Source: Microlunatus sp. Gsoil 973 | Lineage (GTDB): Bacteria; Actinomycetota; Actinomycetes; Propionibacteriales; Propionibacteriaceae | Assembly (NCBI RefSeq): GCF_009707365.1 | Contig: NZ_CP046122.1 | Location: 2,542,001 to 2,606,000, forward strand | Direction of reading: 5' to 3' | DNA length: 64,000 bases | Notes under the pieces: generated by a model | Told to the model about the DNA's origin: nothing | Seen by the model: only the letters and a program-made list of their open reading frames with translations | Databases searched by the model: none | Program-made: the position numbers and the translations under genes | Shown: piece by piece, positions 51,941-60,882 of the stretch | How positions within the stretch are numbered: the stretch's first letter is position 1 | How the letters are laid out: every line of letters begins with the position of its first letter

Positions 51941-52580
51941 GGTGTCTGCCGATCTCGGTCCGGAAACCGTCGGCGTCCCCCGCGGCGATCAGCTCGACGA
52001 GGCGGCGGTGCTGATCGAGGATCCGGTCCCGGACGTCGGGGCTGCGCTGGACGGAATCCCGGGTCATCCGTCGCTGCCGGTCACGCAGTCCACGGTAGAA
52101 GTCGATCAGCAACTCGTTTCCGCTCGCCGCCGCGATCTCCGCGTGGAAGTCGGCGTCGGCGACCGCAAACCCCGGCAGATCGTCGGCGTCGGCAGCCTGC
52201 GATTGCCGGTCGATGATCGGCCGGAGGTGCGCAGCCAGGCCGGCTGCCCGCTCCGGCCGGGCGGCCAGCGCCGAAACGGCATGGGATTCGACGAGTGCCC
52301 TGGCCTCGATGACCTCTTCCACCTCACGCGGCTTGATCGGGGTGATCGCCGCGCCGCGTTTGGGATACAGCTTCATCCAGCCCTCGGTCTGCAAACGCAG
52401 GAAGGCCTCCCGGACCGGTGTTCGGCTCATCTGCAGGGTGTCGGCGATCTCCCCCTCGCTGACCAACACACCGCCCTCCAGGTCGCCCGACAGGATGCGC
52501 TCCTTGACGTGGCTGTAGGCACGGTCGGCCGCGGTCGCGCTGCCGGCCTTGATCCTCGCTGATCGCGGCGTATGGGTCAC
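51918..52580 (-). CDS. GntR-family regulator, FCD (FadR) subfamily
   Basis: A 220-residue regulator. The winged helix lies at about 12-80 (YSHVKERILSGDLEGGVLVS, EIADTLQMSRTPVREAFLRL), and an FCD effector domain follows with conserved D and H residues (DADFHAEIAAASGN, LDQHRRLVELIAAGD) that usually bind a metal and a carboxylate. It is 11 bases downstream of an MFS gene and belongs to a run that begins with a uronate-dehydrogenase-like gene. Regulation of sugar-acid uptake and oxidation is a reasonable inference. GTG 52580 begins the conserved part. Confidence 0.9.
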   Translation of the reverse strand: MTHTPRSARIKAGSATAADRAYSHVKERILSGDLEGGVLVSEGEIADTLQMSRTPVREAFLRLQTEGWMKLYPKRGAAITPIKPREVEEVIEARALVESHAVSALAARPERAAGLAAHLRPIIDRQSQAADADDLPGFAVADADFHAEIAAASGNELLIDFYRGLRDRQRRMTRDSVQRSPDVRDRILDQHRRLVELIAAGDADGFRTEIGRHLTDIHRG

Positions 52581-52591
52581 AGCGGCAGAGC

Positions 52592-53859
52592 CTAATCGGC
52601 GGCCTCGGGGATCAGCCCGACCCGCTCCGCCAGTCCGGCCCGGATGGCCGTCGCCGGTTCGCGGCGGGTGAGCCGACCGCCGATGACCACCACGACCAGT
52701 GTGGCCAACGCCAGTGCCGACCCGCCCGCGAACATCAGCGGGTAACTGAACCACCGGCTGAGTGCCGCCAGCCCGGCGGGCACCAGGAATCCCAGATAGG
52801 CCAGGCAGTAATAGATCGCCGTCAGGCGGGCAAGCTCACCGGGACCCGCCAGCCGCTGCACCTCCGAAAGTCCGGAGACCATCAACAGTCCGTAGCCGCA
52901 GCCGAGCACCGCGGCCGCGAGCAGGAAACCGGCTGGCGCGCCCGACACGACCGCGAATCCGCCGACCAGCAGCCCGAGGGCTCCGGCGCCCAGACCGGCC
53001 GCCATCGGCACCGGTGCCCCGCCGGCACCCAGCCGTCGGCCGAGCGGCTGGACCAGGATGCCGCAGCCGAGCGCGATCAGGCAGTGCAGGCCGGACACTC
53101 CGGTGGCCAGGCCCCGGGACCAGCCGGCCAACAGCTCAGGCAGGATCGCGTACGCACTGCCGGCGAAGCCGAAGATCCAGGGCGCCATCGGTACCACGAG
53201 CAGCCCGAACCGACGCCGCGCCCAAGCCCGGGCCGCCGACTCGTCCACCACCCGATCCGCCGGCCTGCCCGGCGCGCGATCCCCGATCGCCGCCCCACCG
53301 GATCGGTGCGGGTCTCCGGCGTGCCGACGATCAGCAGAGTCGCCGCGAAGGCCAGCCCGACGTGCACCAGGTAGGCCGAGCCGGTCGGCCATGGAGCGAA
53401 TTGGGCCAGCGCGGCGGCCGCACCGGCACCGACGGCGAATCCGAGGGTCAGTGCGGTGGAGGCGTCGGCACCACCCGAGGCCGGCCGGAGCTCCTTCAGC
53501 CAGCTGGTGCCGACAGCCATGCCGAGGCCGAGTGCCACACCGGACAGCATCCGGCCGATGAAGAGCACCGGCTCGGAGCCGGCACCGGCCGCCAGCAGCA
53601 GGCTGCCCAGTGCAGCGATCGCGGGCGCCGGATACATCAGTGGTCGGCGGCCGTGCCGGTCCGACAGCGGGCCGCCGAACAGCAACGCCGGGACGATGCC
53701 GGCGACGTAGGCCGCCAACAGCACGGTGACCGCCTGGTTGGAGAAGCCGGAGTGTTGTCGGTACATCACCAGCAGTGGCGTGAACTGGTTGCCACCCCAG
53801 GCGACGGTCGCCAGCGCCAGGGCGACTCCACGCCCGCCCCTCCACCCGACCCACCTCAT
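52592..53859 (-). pseudogene. MFS transporter, frameshifted
   Basis: The N-terminal half (from ATG 53859: LALATVAWGGNQFTPLLVMY, GGPLSDRHGRRPLMY, six membrane helices) and the C-terminal half (FGLLVVPMAPWIFGFAGSAY to the stop at 52592, six helices) are in different frames. Adding one G to the G-run opposite plus-strand C's 53293-53296 joins them as TDPVGAAIGDRAPGRPADR in the central loop, giving a full 12-helix protein of about 422 residues. So this is either a recent pseudogene or a missed base. It lies between a uronate-dehydrogenase-like gene (52 bases upstream) and the GntR gene, suggesting an uptake role for a sugar acid. Confidence 0.8.
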
Positions 53860-53889
53860 GCATACATCATAGATACAAGTTGGATGCAT
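53857..53889. promoter_or_regulatory. A+T-rich inverted repeat at the MFS start
   Basis: CATGCAT and ATGCATG bracket the patch, and ATACA occurs twice at 11-bp spacing inside it (53862 and 53873). It covers the MFS start codon, so it could be an operator for the adjacent GntR protein. Confidence 0.4.
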
Positions 53890-53910
53890 GTCGAAGCCGA
53901 CGGGCACGGG

Positions 53911-54732
53911 TCAGCCGCGGGCAAGCATCTCCGCGATCTCGCCGGCGTACGTGACCTCCGAATCGTCCTGGGGTGCGTAGCCGACGACACGGCGGGCATT
54001 GCTGATCGACCAGAACGTCCGGGCGTTGTCGGAGACCGCGTAGAAGATCTGGAACCCGACGCCGAACGGGTCGTCGATGGACTCCGCCTCGATGCAACGG
54101 ACGTACAGCTGCTGCAGATCCCGCGGGCTCACCCAGCCGGCGATGTCGCGGAGATAGTCGGCCAGCGGCCGGTCGGCGAAATCGGCTGCGCGGATCGGCC
54201 GCGGCGCAACGATCCGGATCTGCACGTTGGGAACCGGCCTGGTCTGGGCGCCTGTCGCGTACAGGAATCCGAGCGACTCGTAGGCGACCTTTGCCCAGCC
54301 GTAGAACGTGTCGGGCCGTGGATAGTCGAACGGGTCGACCCGGTCGATCTGCTTGGCCTTCCACGGCCGTTCGTACCACTTGCTGGCCTGGTTGGTGCTG
54401 GTGCAGACGACGCGCCGGACGTCGCTGTCGGCGGCGGCCTGGAAGACCCGGGCCGCCATGTCGACGTTGATCCGCTCCGCCGCGTACGACGGCCCGGCGG
54501 ACGGCCGCCGGAATCCGGCATGCACGATCGTGTCGATCCCACGGCACAACTCATCGAACCGGCCCTGCGGATCGTCAAGCAGATCGAGCACCTCGACGCC
54601 CGGTACCGGCCGCCCGTCGCGATCGGTGTCCCGCACGTCGACCAGCGTGAGGTCATACCGTTCGCGGAGGGCCGGAAGGATCAGCGCGGCGATGTAGCCG
54701 GCCGCTCCGGTCACCAGTACACGTCGGGTCAT
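53911..54732 (-). CDS. NAD-dependent epimerase/dehydratase-family protein, uronate-dehydrogenase-like
   Basis: A 273-residue short-chain dehydrogenase of the extended type. The NAD-binding motif is VTGAAGYIAALIL and the catalytic Y-x-x-x-K is in TFYGWAKVAYESL. The C-terminal part (FYAVSDNARTFWSISNARRV, VGYAPQDDSE) recalls uronate dehydrogenases, which oxidise glucuronate or galacturonate to the lactone. The substrate is not proven. It heads a same-strand run with an MFS transporter and a GntR/FCD regulator, consistent with sugar-acid use. Confidence 0.85.
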   Translation of the reverse strand: MTRRVLVTGAAGYIAALILPALRERYDLTLVDVRDTDRDGRPVPGVEVLDLLDDPQGRFDELCRGIDTIVHAGFRRPSAGPSYAAERINVDMAARVFQAAADSDVRRVVCTSTNQASKWYERPWKAKQIDRVDPFDYPRPDTFYGWAKVAYESLGFLYATGAQTRPVPNVQIRIVAPRPIRAADFADRPLADYLRDIAGWVSPRDLQQLYVRCIEAESIDDPFGVGFQIFYAVSDNARTFWSISNARRVVGYAPQDDSEVTYAGEIAEMLARG

Positions 54733-54779
54733 CGTCGGCTCCTTCGCTCAGGGCGTGCCACCGGCCAGGTGGCCTCAGT

Positions 54780-55367
54780 TCAGTTGGCGTCAACCATGAC
54801 GAAGCAGTCCGCGAGGTGGTCGTCGACCAGGCCGACAGCCTGCATGGATGCGTACGCCGTCGTCGGGCCGAGGAAGCGGATGCCGTGCTTCTTCAGCGCC
54901 TTGGACAGGGCGATCGACTCCGGCGTCACGGCGGGGATCTCCGCGTCGGAGTTCGGCCGCGGACGCCCGGGCTGGGCGTAGGACAGCACCAGGTCGGCGA
55001 AACCTTGGCCCCAGTCGGAGATCACCCTGGCGTTGTTGATCGCGGCGTCGATCTTGGCCCGGTTGCGGACGATGCCGGTGTCGGCCATCAGCCGCTGCAC
55101 GTCCGTGTCGTCGAAGCGGGCCACCCGGTCCGGGTCGAAGTCGGCGAACGCCGCGCGGAAGGCCGGCCGTTTGCGCAGGATGGTGATCCAGGCAAGCCCG
55201 GACTGGAACGCCTCGAGCGTCAGCCGTTCGTACAGGCCGTGGACCGTGGTGACCGGACGACCCCACTCGGTGTCGTGATAGTCGAGATACAGCGGATCGC
55301 CGACGCCCCACGGGCAACGTCGCCGGCCATCCGGCCCGACCACCGAGCCGGTCTCCGGCGCCGCCAT
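54780..55367 (-). CDS. tag: DNA-3-methyladenine glycosylase I
   Basis: A 195-residue base-excision enzyme removing 3-methyladenine. The Tag-specific start RRCPWGVGDPLYLDYHDTEW holds the first Cys and His zinc ligands, and FQSGLAWITILRKRPAFRAA follows. The C-terminal GLVDDHLADCF supplies the remaining His and Cys. Length is normal. It starts two bases after the SRPBCC gene on the same strand. The homologue (Rv1210) sits in the same neighbourhood in M. tuberculosis. Confidence 0.95.
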   Translation of the reverse strand: MAAPETGSVVGPDGRRRCPWGVGDPLYLDYHDTEWGRPVTTVHGLYERLTLEAFQSGLAWITILRKRPAFRAAFADFDPDRVARFDDTDVQRLMADTGIVRNRAKIDAAINNARVISDWGQGFADLVLSYAQPGRPRPNSDAEIPAVTPESIALSKALKKHGIRFLGPTTAYASMQAVGLVDDHLADCFVMVDAN

Positions 55368-55369
55368 CC

Positions 55370-55963
55370 TCAGCCGACCCGCTCGGCGTCCGACCGGCGC
55401 CGGCGGTCCTGGCGGCGCCTGCGCTTCTCCACCTCATCAGTGAAGACTGCCGCGCGGGTGTGCTTGGCCAGGTGACGCCGGGACGGATCGGACAACTCCG
55501 TCGGCCGGGGCGCGTGCTCGGCGACCAACTGGGCGAAACGCCGCAGACTGCCGGCGAGCTGGCTCTGCAGCACAGGTCGGATCGCCAGGGCCGCCATCTC
55601 GGCTGGCCGACCGCCCGGCAGGTCGATCCGCTCCCGGATGGACAGCCAGCTGCGTAGCCCGCGCGCCTCAATGGTGAAGACCCCGACGCCGGTGAACCAC
55701 GGCCCCAGATGCGCCACCTCGAGTTCGTACGGCGGCTCCCAACCGGTGACCACCATGTTGTCGGTGAAGCCGACTCGTTTCCGGCCGACCTTCGGGCCGT
55801 GCTCGGCGCGGATCCGCGAACCGATCCCTTCCACCCGCTCCTGGATCACCCGCATCGTGGTCAGCGGGATCCAGCGGGACTGGCCGACCCAGTCGACCAG
55901 ATGCGGCCACACGTCGGCCGGCGCGGCCGGCACCATGGCCGAGCCGTTGAATCGCAAGGTCAC
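55370..55963 (-). CDS. SRPBCC (START-like) family protein
   Basis: A 197-residue protein. Residues 1-150 form a START-like ligand-binding fold (FNGSAMVPAAPADVWPHLVD, GWEPPYELEVAHLGPWFTGV). A very basic tail (VEKRRRRQDRRRRSDAERVG) follows and could bind nucleic acid or membrane phosphates. No catalytic residue is predicted. Its GTG start overlaps the stop of the DivIVA-domain gene by four bases, and tag follows at two bases, so all three are co-transcribed. Confidence 0.85.
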   Translation of the reverse strand: MTLRFNGSAMVPAAPADVWPHLVDWVGQSRWIPLTTMRVIQERVEGIGSRIRAEHGPKVGRKRVGFTDNMVVTGWEPPYELEVAHLGPWFTGVGVFTIEARGLRSWLSIRERIDLPGGRPAEMAALAIRPVLQSQLAGSLRRFAQLVAEHAPRPTELSDPSRRHLAKHTRAAVFTDEVEKRRRRQDRRRRSDAERVG

Positions 55964-56280
55964 CGGCCTACCCTCTCATCGACCGGTGTCGTTGTGGTGG
56001 CCGGACCGTTCATGGTCAGATCGCGAATCAGCGCATCACGTTCTGCGATCTCGTGACCCAGCCGGGCGAGCACGTCGTCCACCTGATCCATGGCATAACC
56101 ACGGATCGTGACGCCGAACTTCAGGTTCTCCAGATCAACAGCGGTCAACGGCCGGTCAGGTAGGTCCTGCCGGTAAGTGTCCCGCACGGGTTCCCTGCTC
56201 ATCTCGCCGACTCCTCCGGCCGCCACCGCGGCCGCGCATCCCAGCACGGCGATCACCAGGATCGCGATCGCCCACTCCAT
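55960..56280 (-). CDS. Membrane-anchored DivIVA-domain protein
   Basis: A 106-residue protein with an N-terminal membrane helix ([20 protein letters not shown]) and a DivIVA-type motif ([36 protein letters not shown]), in which the R-G-Y/F-x-x-x-x-V-D core is typical. Small proteins of this kind are found beside dapD and tag in many actinomycetes; a role in envelope growth is only a guess. It diverges from dapD, 39 bases away. Confidence 0.88.
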   Translation of the reverse strand: MEWAIAILVIAVLGCAAAVAAGGVGEMSREPVRDTYRQDLPDRPLTAVDLENLKFGVTIRGYAMDQVDDVLARLGHEIAERDALIRDLTMNGPATTTTPVDERVGR

Positions 56281-56306
56281 GCGGTGAGTGTAGCCACCGG
56301 AGCCCA

Positions 56307-56312
56307 TAAAGT
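56307..56312 (+). promoter_or_regulatory. -10 box of dapD (leaderless)
   Basis: TAAAGT followed by seven bases and GTG 56320; no ribosome site. Confidence 0.5.
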
Positions 56313-56319
56313 TGGGCCC

Positions 56320-57285
56320 GTGACCGACGTTCAGAATGGCCGACCCGCCTGGGGCTGGGGCGTTGCCACCGTGCACGCCTCCGGCCAGGTGCTCGACACC
56401 TATTACCCCGACCCGCAGCTCGGCCTGCCGGAGAACAGTGAGCCGCCGGAGGAGTTGGCGATCACTGCGGCCGGGGCGAGCAGCAGTGACCCGATCCGCC
56501 GGGTGCACACCGACCTGGTCCGGACCGTGATCGACCTGGACGATGCGCCGACCGGCGCCGCGGACGTCTACCTGAGGCTGCATCTGCTGAGCCATCGGCT
56601 GGTCCGGCCGCGGGAGGTCAACCTCGACGGGTGGGCCGGGCTGCTGAACACGGTGGTCTGGACCTCGATCGGCCCCTGCGCGGTCGAGGGTTTCGAGGCG
56701 ATCCGGACTCGGATGCGGGCCGACCGACGGGAACTCACGGTGCACGGCGTGGACAAGTTCCCCCGGATGCTGGACTACGTCATCCCGGGCGGGGTGCGGA
56801 TCGGGGACGCCTCCCGGGTACGCCTCGGCGCGCATCTGGCGCCGGGCACCGTGGTGATGCACGAGGGCTTCGTGAACTTCAACGCGGGCACACTGGGTCC
56901 GGCGATGATCGAGGGTCGGGTCAGCCAGGGCGTCGTGGTCGGCAAGGACTCCGACGTCGGCGGCGGCGCCTCGATCATGGGCACCATGTCCGGCGGCGGC
57001 AGCCACGTGGTGTCGGTCGGCGAGCGGAGCCTGATCGGAGCCAATGCCGGGATCGGCATCTCGCTGGGTGACGACTGCGTCGTCGAGGCCGGCCTGTATG
57101 TGACGGCCGGAACCAAGGTGACGCTCGCCGGCCAGGGTGGACAGGACAGCCGGGTGGTCAAGGCCCTCGAACTCTCCGGCCAGAACAACCTGCTCTTCAT
57201 CCGCAATTCGGTGACCGGTGCTGTCGAGGCACGGGACCGGGCAGGACGGACCGTGCAGCTCAACGCGTCGCTGCACGCGATCTAG
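56320..57285 (+). CDS. dapD: Tetrahydrodipicolinate N-succinyltransferase
   Basis: A 321-residue acyltransferase that succinylates tetrahydrodipicolinate in the lysine/meso-DAP pathway. The N-terminal domain ([20 protein letters not shown]) and the left-handed parallel beta-helix ([20 protein letters not shown], then [20 protein letters not shown]) match the actinobacterial DapD form. GTG 56320 was chosen for the leaderless promoter; an upstream in-frame start at 56284 would add 12 unlikely residues. It works with dapC (60.9 kb) in the succinylase branch. Confidence 0.95.
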   Translation: MTDVQNGRPAWGWGVATVHASGQVLDTYYPDPQLGLPENSEPPEELAITAAGASSSDPIRRVHTDLVRTVIDLDDAPTGAADVYLRLHLLSHRLVRPREVNLDGWAGLLNTVVWTSIGPCAVEGFEAIRTRMRADRRELTVHGVDKFPRMLDYVIPGGVRIGDASRVRLGAHLAPGTVVMHEGFVNFNAGTLGPAMIEGRVSQGVVVGKDSDVGGGASIMGTMSGGGSHVVSVGERSLIGANAGIGISLGDDCVVEAGLYVTAGTKVTLAGQGGQDSRVVKALELSGQNNLLFIRNSVTGAVEARDRAGRTVQLNASLHAI

Positions 57286-57287
57286 TC

Positions 57288-58136
57288 GTGGCCCGTCGGG
57301 GGCGAACCGCCGGCATCTCGGTGCTGGTGATCGTCGGCATCCTGGTCGGTCTGGTGATCGCCGCCATCGTGATCATCCGTCGGATCCCCGATCATCCGCC
57401 GATGCCCGGGGAGCAGCGCTGTGTGGCCACGGCCGCCGGACGGTCGGTGGCGGTCGACACCGAGCAGGTGCAGAACGCCGCGATCATCGCCGGTGTCTCG
57501 GTACGCCGCGGGCTCGCTCCGCGGGCTGCCTCGATCGCGCTGACCACCGCCTACCAGGAGAGCAATCTGCGCAATCTTGATCATGGCGACCGGGACTCGG
57601 TCGGGCTGTTCCAGCAGCGGCCGTCGATGGGCTGGGGTTCGCGGAAGAAGCTGATGAATCCGGTGTACGCCACAAACCGCTTCTACGATGCGTTGATCAA
57701 GATCCACGGCTGGGAGAACGCCGACATCACCCGCATCGCCCAGCAGATCCAGATCAGCGGCTACCCGGACGCCTACCGTGATCACGAATCCGACGGCCGC
57801 GTCTTGGCCTCGGTGCTCACCGGGCAGAGCCCCGCCGGCCTCCGCTGCCTGATCCGTGACCGGCAGCCCGGCGACGCCGCGGGTTTGGCGAAATCCCTGC
57901 ACCGGACCTACAAGATCAGCCCCAAGCGTTCGGCCACGGTGATCACCATCTCCGCGAGATCGGGCCAGCGGGCCTGGTCCTACGCCCAGTACGCCCTGGC
58001 CGACGCCCGCGAGCACGGGGTGACGTCGGTTCAGGTCGGTGGCAGACGTTATGTGATCAGCAAGCAGAAGCTGACCTCCTGGCAGACCGCCGACCGTGCC
58101 ATCGGCCGTCACACCGTGCGGATCACCGTGCGCTGA
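57288..58136 (+). CDS. Membrane-anchored lysozyme-like/transglycosylase-like protein
   Basis: A 282-residue protein with an N-terminal membrane helix (ISVLVIVGILVGLVIAAIVI). The central region (IALTTAYQESNLRNLDHGDR, DSVGLFQQRPSMGWG, NPVYATNRFYDALI) is a conserved actinobacterial pattern in which E and the Q-Q-R-P-S-x-G-W-G loop resemble lytic transglycosylase-type folds; database entries sometimes call it a heavy metal transporter without support. GTG 57288 comes two bases after the dapD stop, so the two genes are one transcript. The 3' end overlaps the convergent AmiE-like gene by 14 bases. Confidence 0.8.
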   Translation: MARRGRTAGISVLVIVGILVGLVIAAIVIIRRIPDHPPMPGEQRCVATAAGRSVAVDTEQVQNAAIIAGVSVRRGLAPRAASIALTTAYQESNLRNLDHGDRDSVGLFQQRPSMGWGSRKKLMNPVYATNRFYDALIKIHGWENADITRIAQQIQISGYPDAYRDHESDGRVLASVLTGQSPAGLRCLIRDRQPGDAAGLAKSLHRTYKISPKRSATVITISARSGQRAWSYAQYALADAREHGVTSVQVGGRRYVISKQKLTSWQTADRAIGRHTVRITVR

Positions 58137-59220
58137 GCGTGCGGGCCAGTCCGTCGGCGGCCAGCACCCGGGCGGGGTTGACACTCCCCCAGCCGCGATG
58201 GGGATGGACGCGGTTGGTCAGCAGGATCACGTAGGCGCGTCGCTGGAGATCGATGACCAGCGAGGTACCGGTGTAGCCGGTGTGACCGATGGTGCTCGGG
58301 CCGGCCAACTCGCCCATGTACCAGCTCTGGTTGATCTCGAATCCCAGTCCGTGATCATGCCCGGGGAACCGGGCTGTGTGGTTGGTGATCATCTGGGTCC
58401 AGGCCGTGTCACCGAGCAGTTCTCGGTCGATGATCGCCCGGGCCAACCGGGCAAGGTCGGCTGCGGTGGAGAATACGCCCGCATGCCCGGCCACACCGCC
58501 GAGCGACCAGGCGTTCTCGTCATGCACCTCCCCGCGCACCATGCCCCGATCGGGAAGGATCTGGTACTCGGTCGCTGCAATCCGGTTCCGGAGTGCCGGG
58601 TCGGGGTTGTAGCCGGTGTCGGCCAGACCCAGCGGGGTGCAGATCCGGTCGGCGACCAGCCGGTCCAGGCGATGTCCGGTGATCCGGGCGGCAAGCTCAC
58701 CGAGCGTGATCAGGTTCAGGTCGCTGTAGCAGTAGGCCGTCCCGGGCGCGGTGACGAGTTCGGCCACCAGAGCGCCGCGGATCCGGGCGACAGGGTCGCC
58801 GTACAGCCGCCAGAGCGGAATCTCTGCGGGGAACCCCGAGGTGTGGACCAGCAACTGGCGGACTGTCACCGCCTTCTTCCGGGCGGCGGCGAACTCGGGC
58901 AGATAGTCGATCACCCGCCGGTCGAGTTCGATGTCGCCCGATTCCACCAGCCCCATGATCACCAACGAGGTGAAGAGCTTGGAGATCGACGCCAGGTCGA
59001 ACACGGTGTCGATGCTCATCGCGACCCGCTCGGACTCCGGCAGCAGCGTCCCGTGCTGGTCGGCGTAACAGAGTGCGAAGCCGCCGGCACGGTGGTAGAT
59101 GATCTTGTCGTCCACGCCGCAGAGCAGTACCGCACCGGGGAACAGCGGACGCTCCGCTGCTTGGGACCGGAGCGCGGTCAGCTGCTGCCAGGCCCCGTCC
59201 AACTTCCCCGTGTCGATCAT
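58123..59220 (-). CDS. Serine beta-lactamase-family hydrolase, AmiE-like
   Basis: A 365-residue soluble protein of the class C beta-lactamase/esterase family. The S-x-x-K nucleophile motif is ASISKLFTSL, the Y-x-N-equivalent is CYSDLNL and the third motif is IGHTGYTG. With no signal peptide it should be cytoplasmic. Its ATG overlaps the stop of nagZ as ATGA. In Bacillus subtilis, a related beta-lactamase-type protein (AmiE/YbbE) removes peptides from MurNAc and is encoded with nagZ, so a wall-recycling amidase is the best guess here. Confidence 0.85.
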   Translation of the reverse strand: MIDTGKLDGAWQQLTALRSQAAERPLFPGAVLLCGVDDKIIYHRAGGFALCYADQHGTLLPESERVAMSIDTVFDLASISKLFTSLVIMGLVESGDIELDRRVIDYLPEFAAARKKAVTVRQLLVHTSGFPAEIPLWRLYGDPVARIRGALVAELVTAPGTAYCYSDLNLITLGELAARITGHRLDRLVADRICTPLGLADTGYNPDPALRNRIAATEYQILPDRGMVRGEVHDENAWSLGGVAGHAGVFSTAADLARLARAIIDRELLGDTAWTQMITNHTARFPGHDHGLGFEINQSWYMGELAGPSTIGHTGYTGTSLVIDLQRRAYVILLTNRVHPHRGWGSVNPARVLAADGLARTLSAR

Positions 59221-60869
59221 CGGACCACCCCGGCACCATAGGGGAACAGCGGGCGATCGGGGATCTCGCCGACGGCCAATGGCAGCCGACCGGTCGGCGG
59301 CACCCGACCGAGCAGCACCCTGACCAGTGCGTCCACCGAGCCGGGCGTGGCGGAATAGGTCAACAGCATCGTGCCGCCGTCGGCGACCATGCCGGCGTCG
59401 TACGGTTCGGTGACCGCCACCAGGACGACCCGCGACGCCGCCTCCCGGATCGCGCGGGACAGCATCCGCTGACGCTGGCTGCGCCAGCCGGCGCTCATCA
59501 CCACCACGGTCTGGAAGGCCGACCTCGCCTGTCGCCGCGCCCTGTCGATCAACTCCCGGCTGGGATCGGGGCCGGTGACCGATTCGGTGGTCCGCAGGCC
59601 GGCGGAGCGAAGCCCGCGGGAGATCCGGCCGACCACGGATCCGTCCGCGCCGACGACCAGCGTCGGGCGGTTGGGAAGCGGAACCAGTTCCTGATCATCG
59701 CGGACCAGGGTGACGGTTGAGTCGGTGATCGCTGCCGCCCGGTCGCGGTTCTCTACACTGCCGACCAAGCGATCGATCTCCGCGGCATCGGTCGGCGCTA
59801 CGTCGAAGAGACCGCGACGCTGCTTCAGTTCCAGGATCCGTCGCACGCTGGCGTCGATCCGCTGCTCGGTCAGCCGGCCGGTTTGTATCGCCTCCCTGAT
59901 CGCCGACACCGCGGCATCCGGATCGGCGGGCTCCAACAGGATGTCCACCCCGGCCTCCAGGGCACGGACTGCGACCTCACCGTCGCCGTAGGACTCCCGG
60001 ACCGCATCCATCCGCAGCGAGTCGGTGATGATCACTCCCGAGAAGTCGAGATCCTCCCGCAACAGCCCGGTCAGTACCGGGCGGCTCAGAGTTGCGGGAT
60101 CACCCGACGGATCGCAGTCCGGCAGCGCCAGATGCCCGGTCATGATCATGTCGACTCCGCTGCGTACCGCGGCCCGGAACGGCGGTGCGTCCAGTGCCTC
60201 CCAGTCGATCATGGAGTGGGTGATCACCGGCAACCCGTGATGGCTGTCGGTTGCTGTGTCGCCGTGACCCGGGAAGTGCTTAGCCGCGGCGGAGATGCCG
60301 GCGTCGAGTTGCAGGCCGGCAACCGCCGCGGCAACCTGATCGGCGACGACGTCGGGTTCGCTGCTGAAGGAGCGGACGCCGATCACCGGATTGGCCTGAT
60401 TGACGTTGACGTCGGCGACCGGCGCGAAATCGGCGTTGATCCCGACCGCCCGGAGCTCCCGACCGGTGATCGCGTACGCCTGCCGGACCGCATCAGCGGA
60501 ATGGGCTGCCGCCAACGCCATCGCGCCGGGGAACTGGGTTGCCGGCGGCCCCATCCGGACCACCCGGCCGGTCTCCTGGTCGGTGCCGATGATCAACGGT
60601 GGCAGTCCGGCCGCCTTCGCGGCGGCTTGCAGTCCGTTGCTGAGTCGGCCGATCTGCCGCGGATCGGCGGTGTTGCCGGCCCAGGCGAAATAGACCACAC
60701 CGCCCAGGTGGTATTTCCTGACGACCTCGGCAGGGGTCGGGACGCCGAAGAGTTCGGTGTTGCGCTTGTCCGGTTCGTCGTCGGCCGCGCCGTAGACCAG
60801 CTGGATGATCAGCTGACCGATCTTCTGCTCGAGGTTCATCGTGGCCAGGACCGGCAGCGGATCGATCAC
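59217..60869 (-). CDS. nagZ: GH3 beta-N-acetylhexosaminidase
   Basis: A 550-residue GH3 enzyme. The (beta/alpha)8 domain has the NagZ-type acid/base loop AAKHFPGHGDTATDSHHGLP (His and Asp dyad) and the nucleophile Asp in IITDSLRMDAV. A C-terminal alpha/beta sandwich domain (LVVGADGSVVGRISRGLRSA) makes it the longer two-domain form seen in Gram-positives. It cleaves GlcNAc from MurNAc-containing fragments. No signal peptide is seen. It is coupled to the AmiE-like gene, forming a cell-wall recycling pair. dapC lies upstream on its 3' side, 13 bases away. Confidence 0.92.
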   Translation of the reverse strand: MIDPLPVLATMNLEQKIGQLIIQLVYGAADDEPDKRNTELFGVPTPAEVVRKYHLGGVVYFAWAGNTADPRQIGRLSNGLQAAAKAAGLPPLIIGTDQETGRVVRMGPPATQFPGAMALAAAHSADAVRQAYAITGRELRAVGINADFAPVADVNVNQANPVIGVRSFSSEPDVVADQVAAAVAGLQLDAGISAAAKHFPGHGDTATDSHHGLPVITHSMIDWEALDAPPFRAAVRSGVDMIMTGHLALPDCDPSGDPATLSRPVLTGLLREDLDFSGVIITDSLRMDAVRESYGDGEVAVRALEAGVDILLEPADPDAAVSAIREAIQTGRLTEQRIDASVRRILELKQRRGLFDVAPTDAAEIDRLVGSVENRDRAAAITDSTVTLVRDDQELVPLPNRPTLVVGADGSVVGRISRGLRSAGLRTTESVTGPDPSRELIDRARRQARSAFQTVVVMSAGWRSQRQRMLSRAIREAASRVVLVAVTEPYDAGMVADGGTMLLTYSATPGSVDALVRVLLGRVPPTGRLPLAVGEIPDRPLFPYGAGVVR

Positions 60870-60882
60870 CCGGGCAGGCTAC

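Noticed and set aside
52580-52594. Leaderless promoter for the GntR gene (TAGGCT)
   Set aside because: The TAG is the stop codon of the MFS gene and the spacing to GTG is eight bases, so the match is likely chance.
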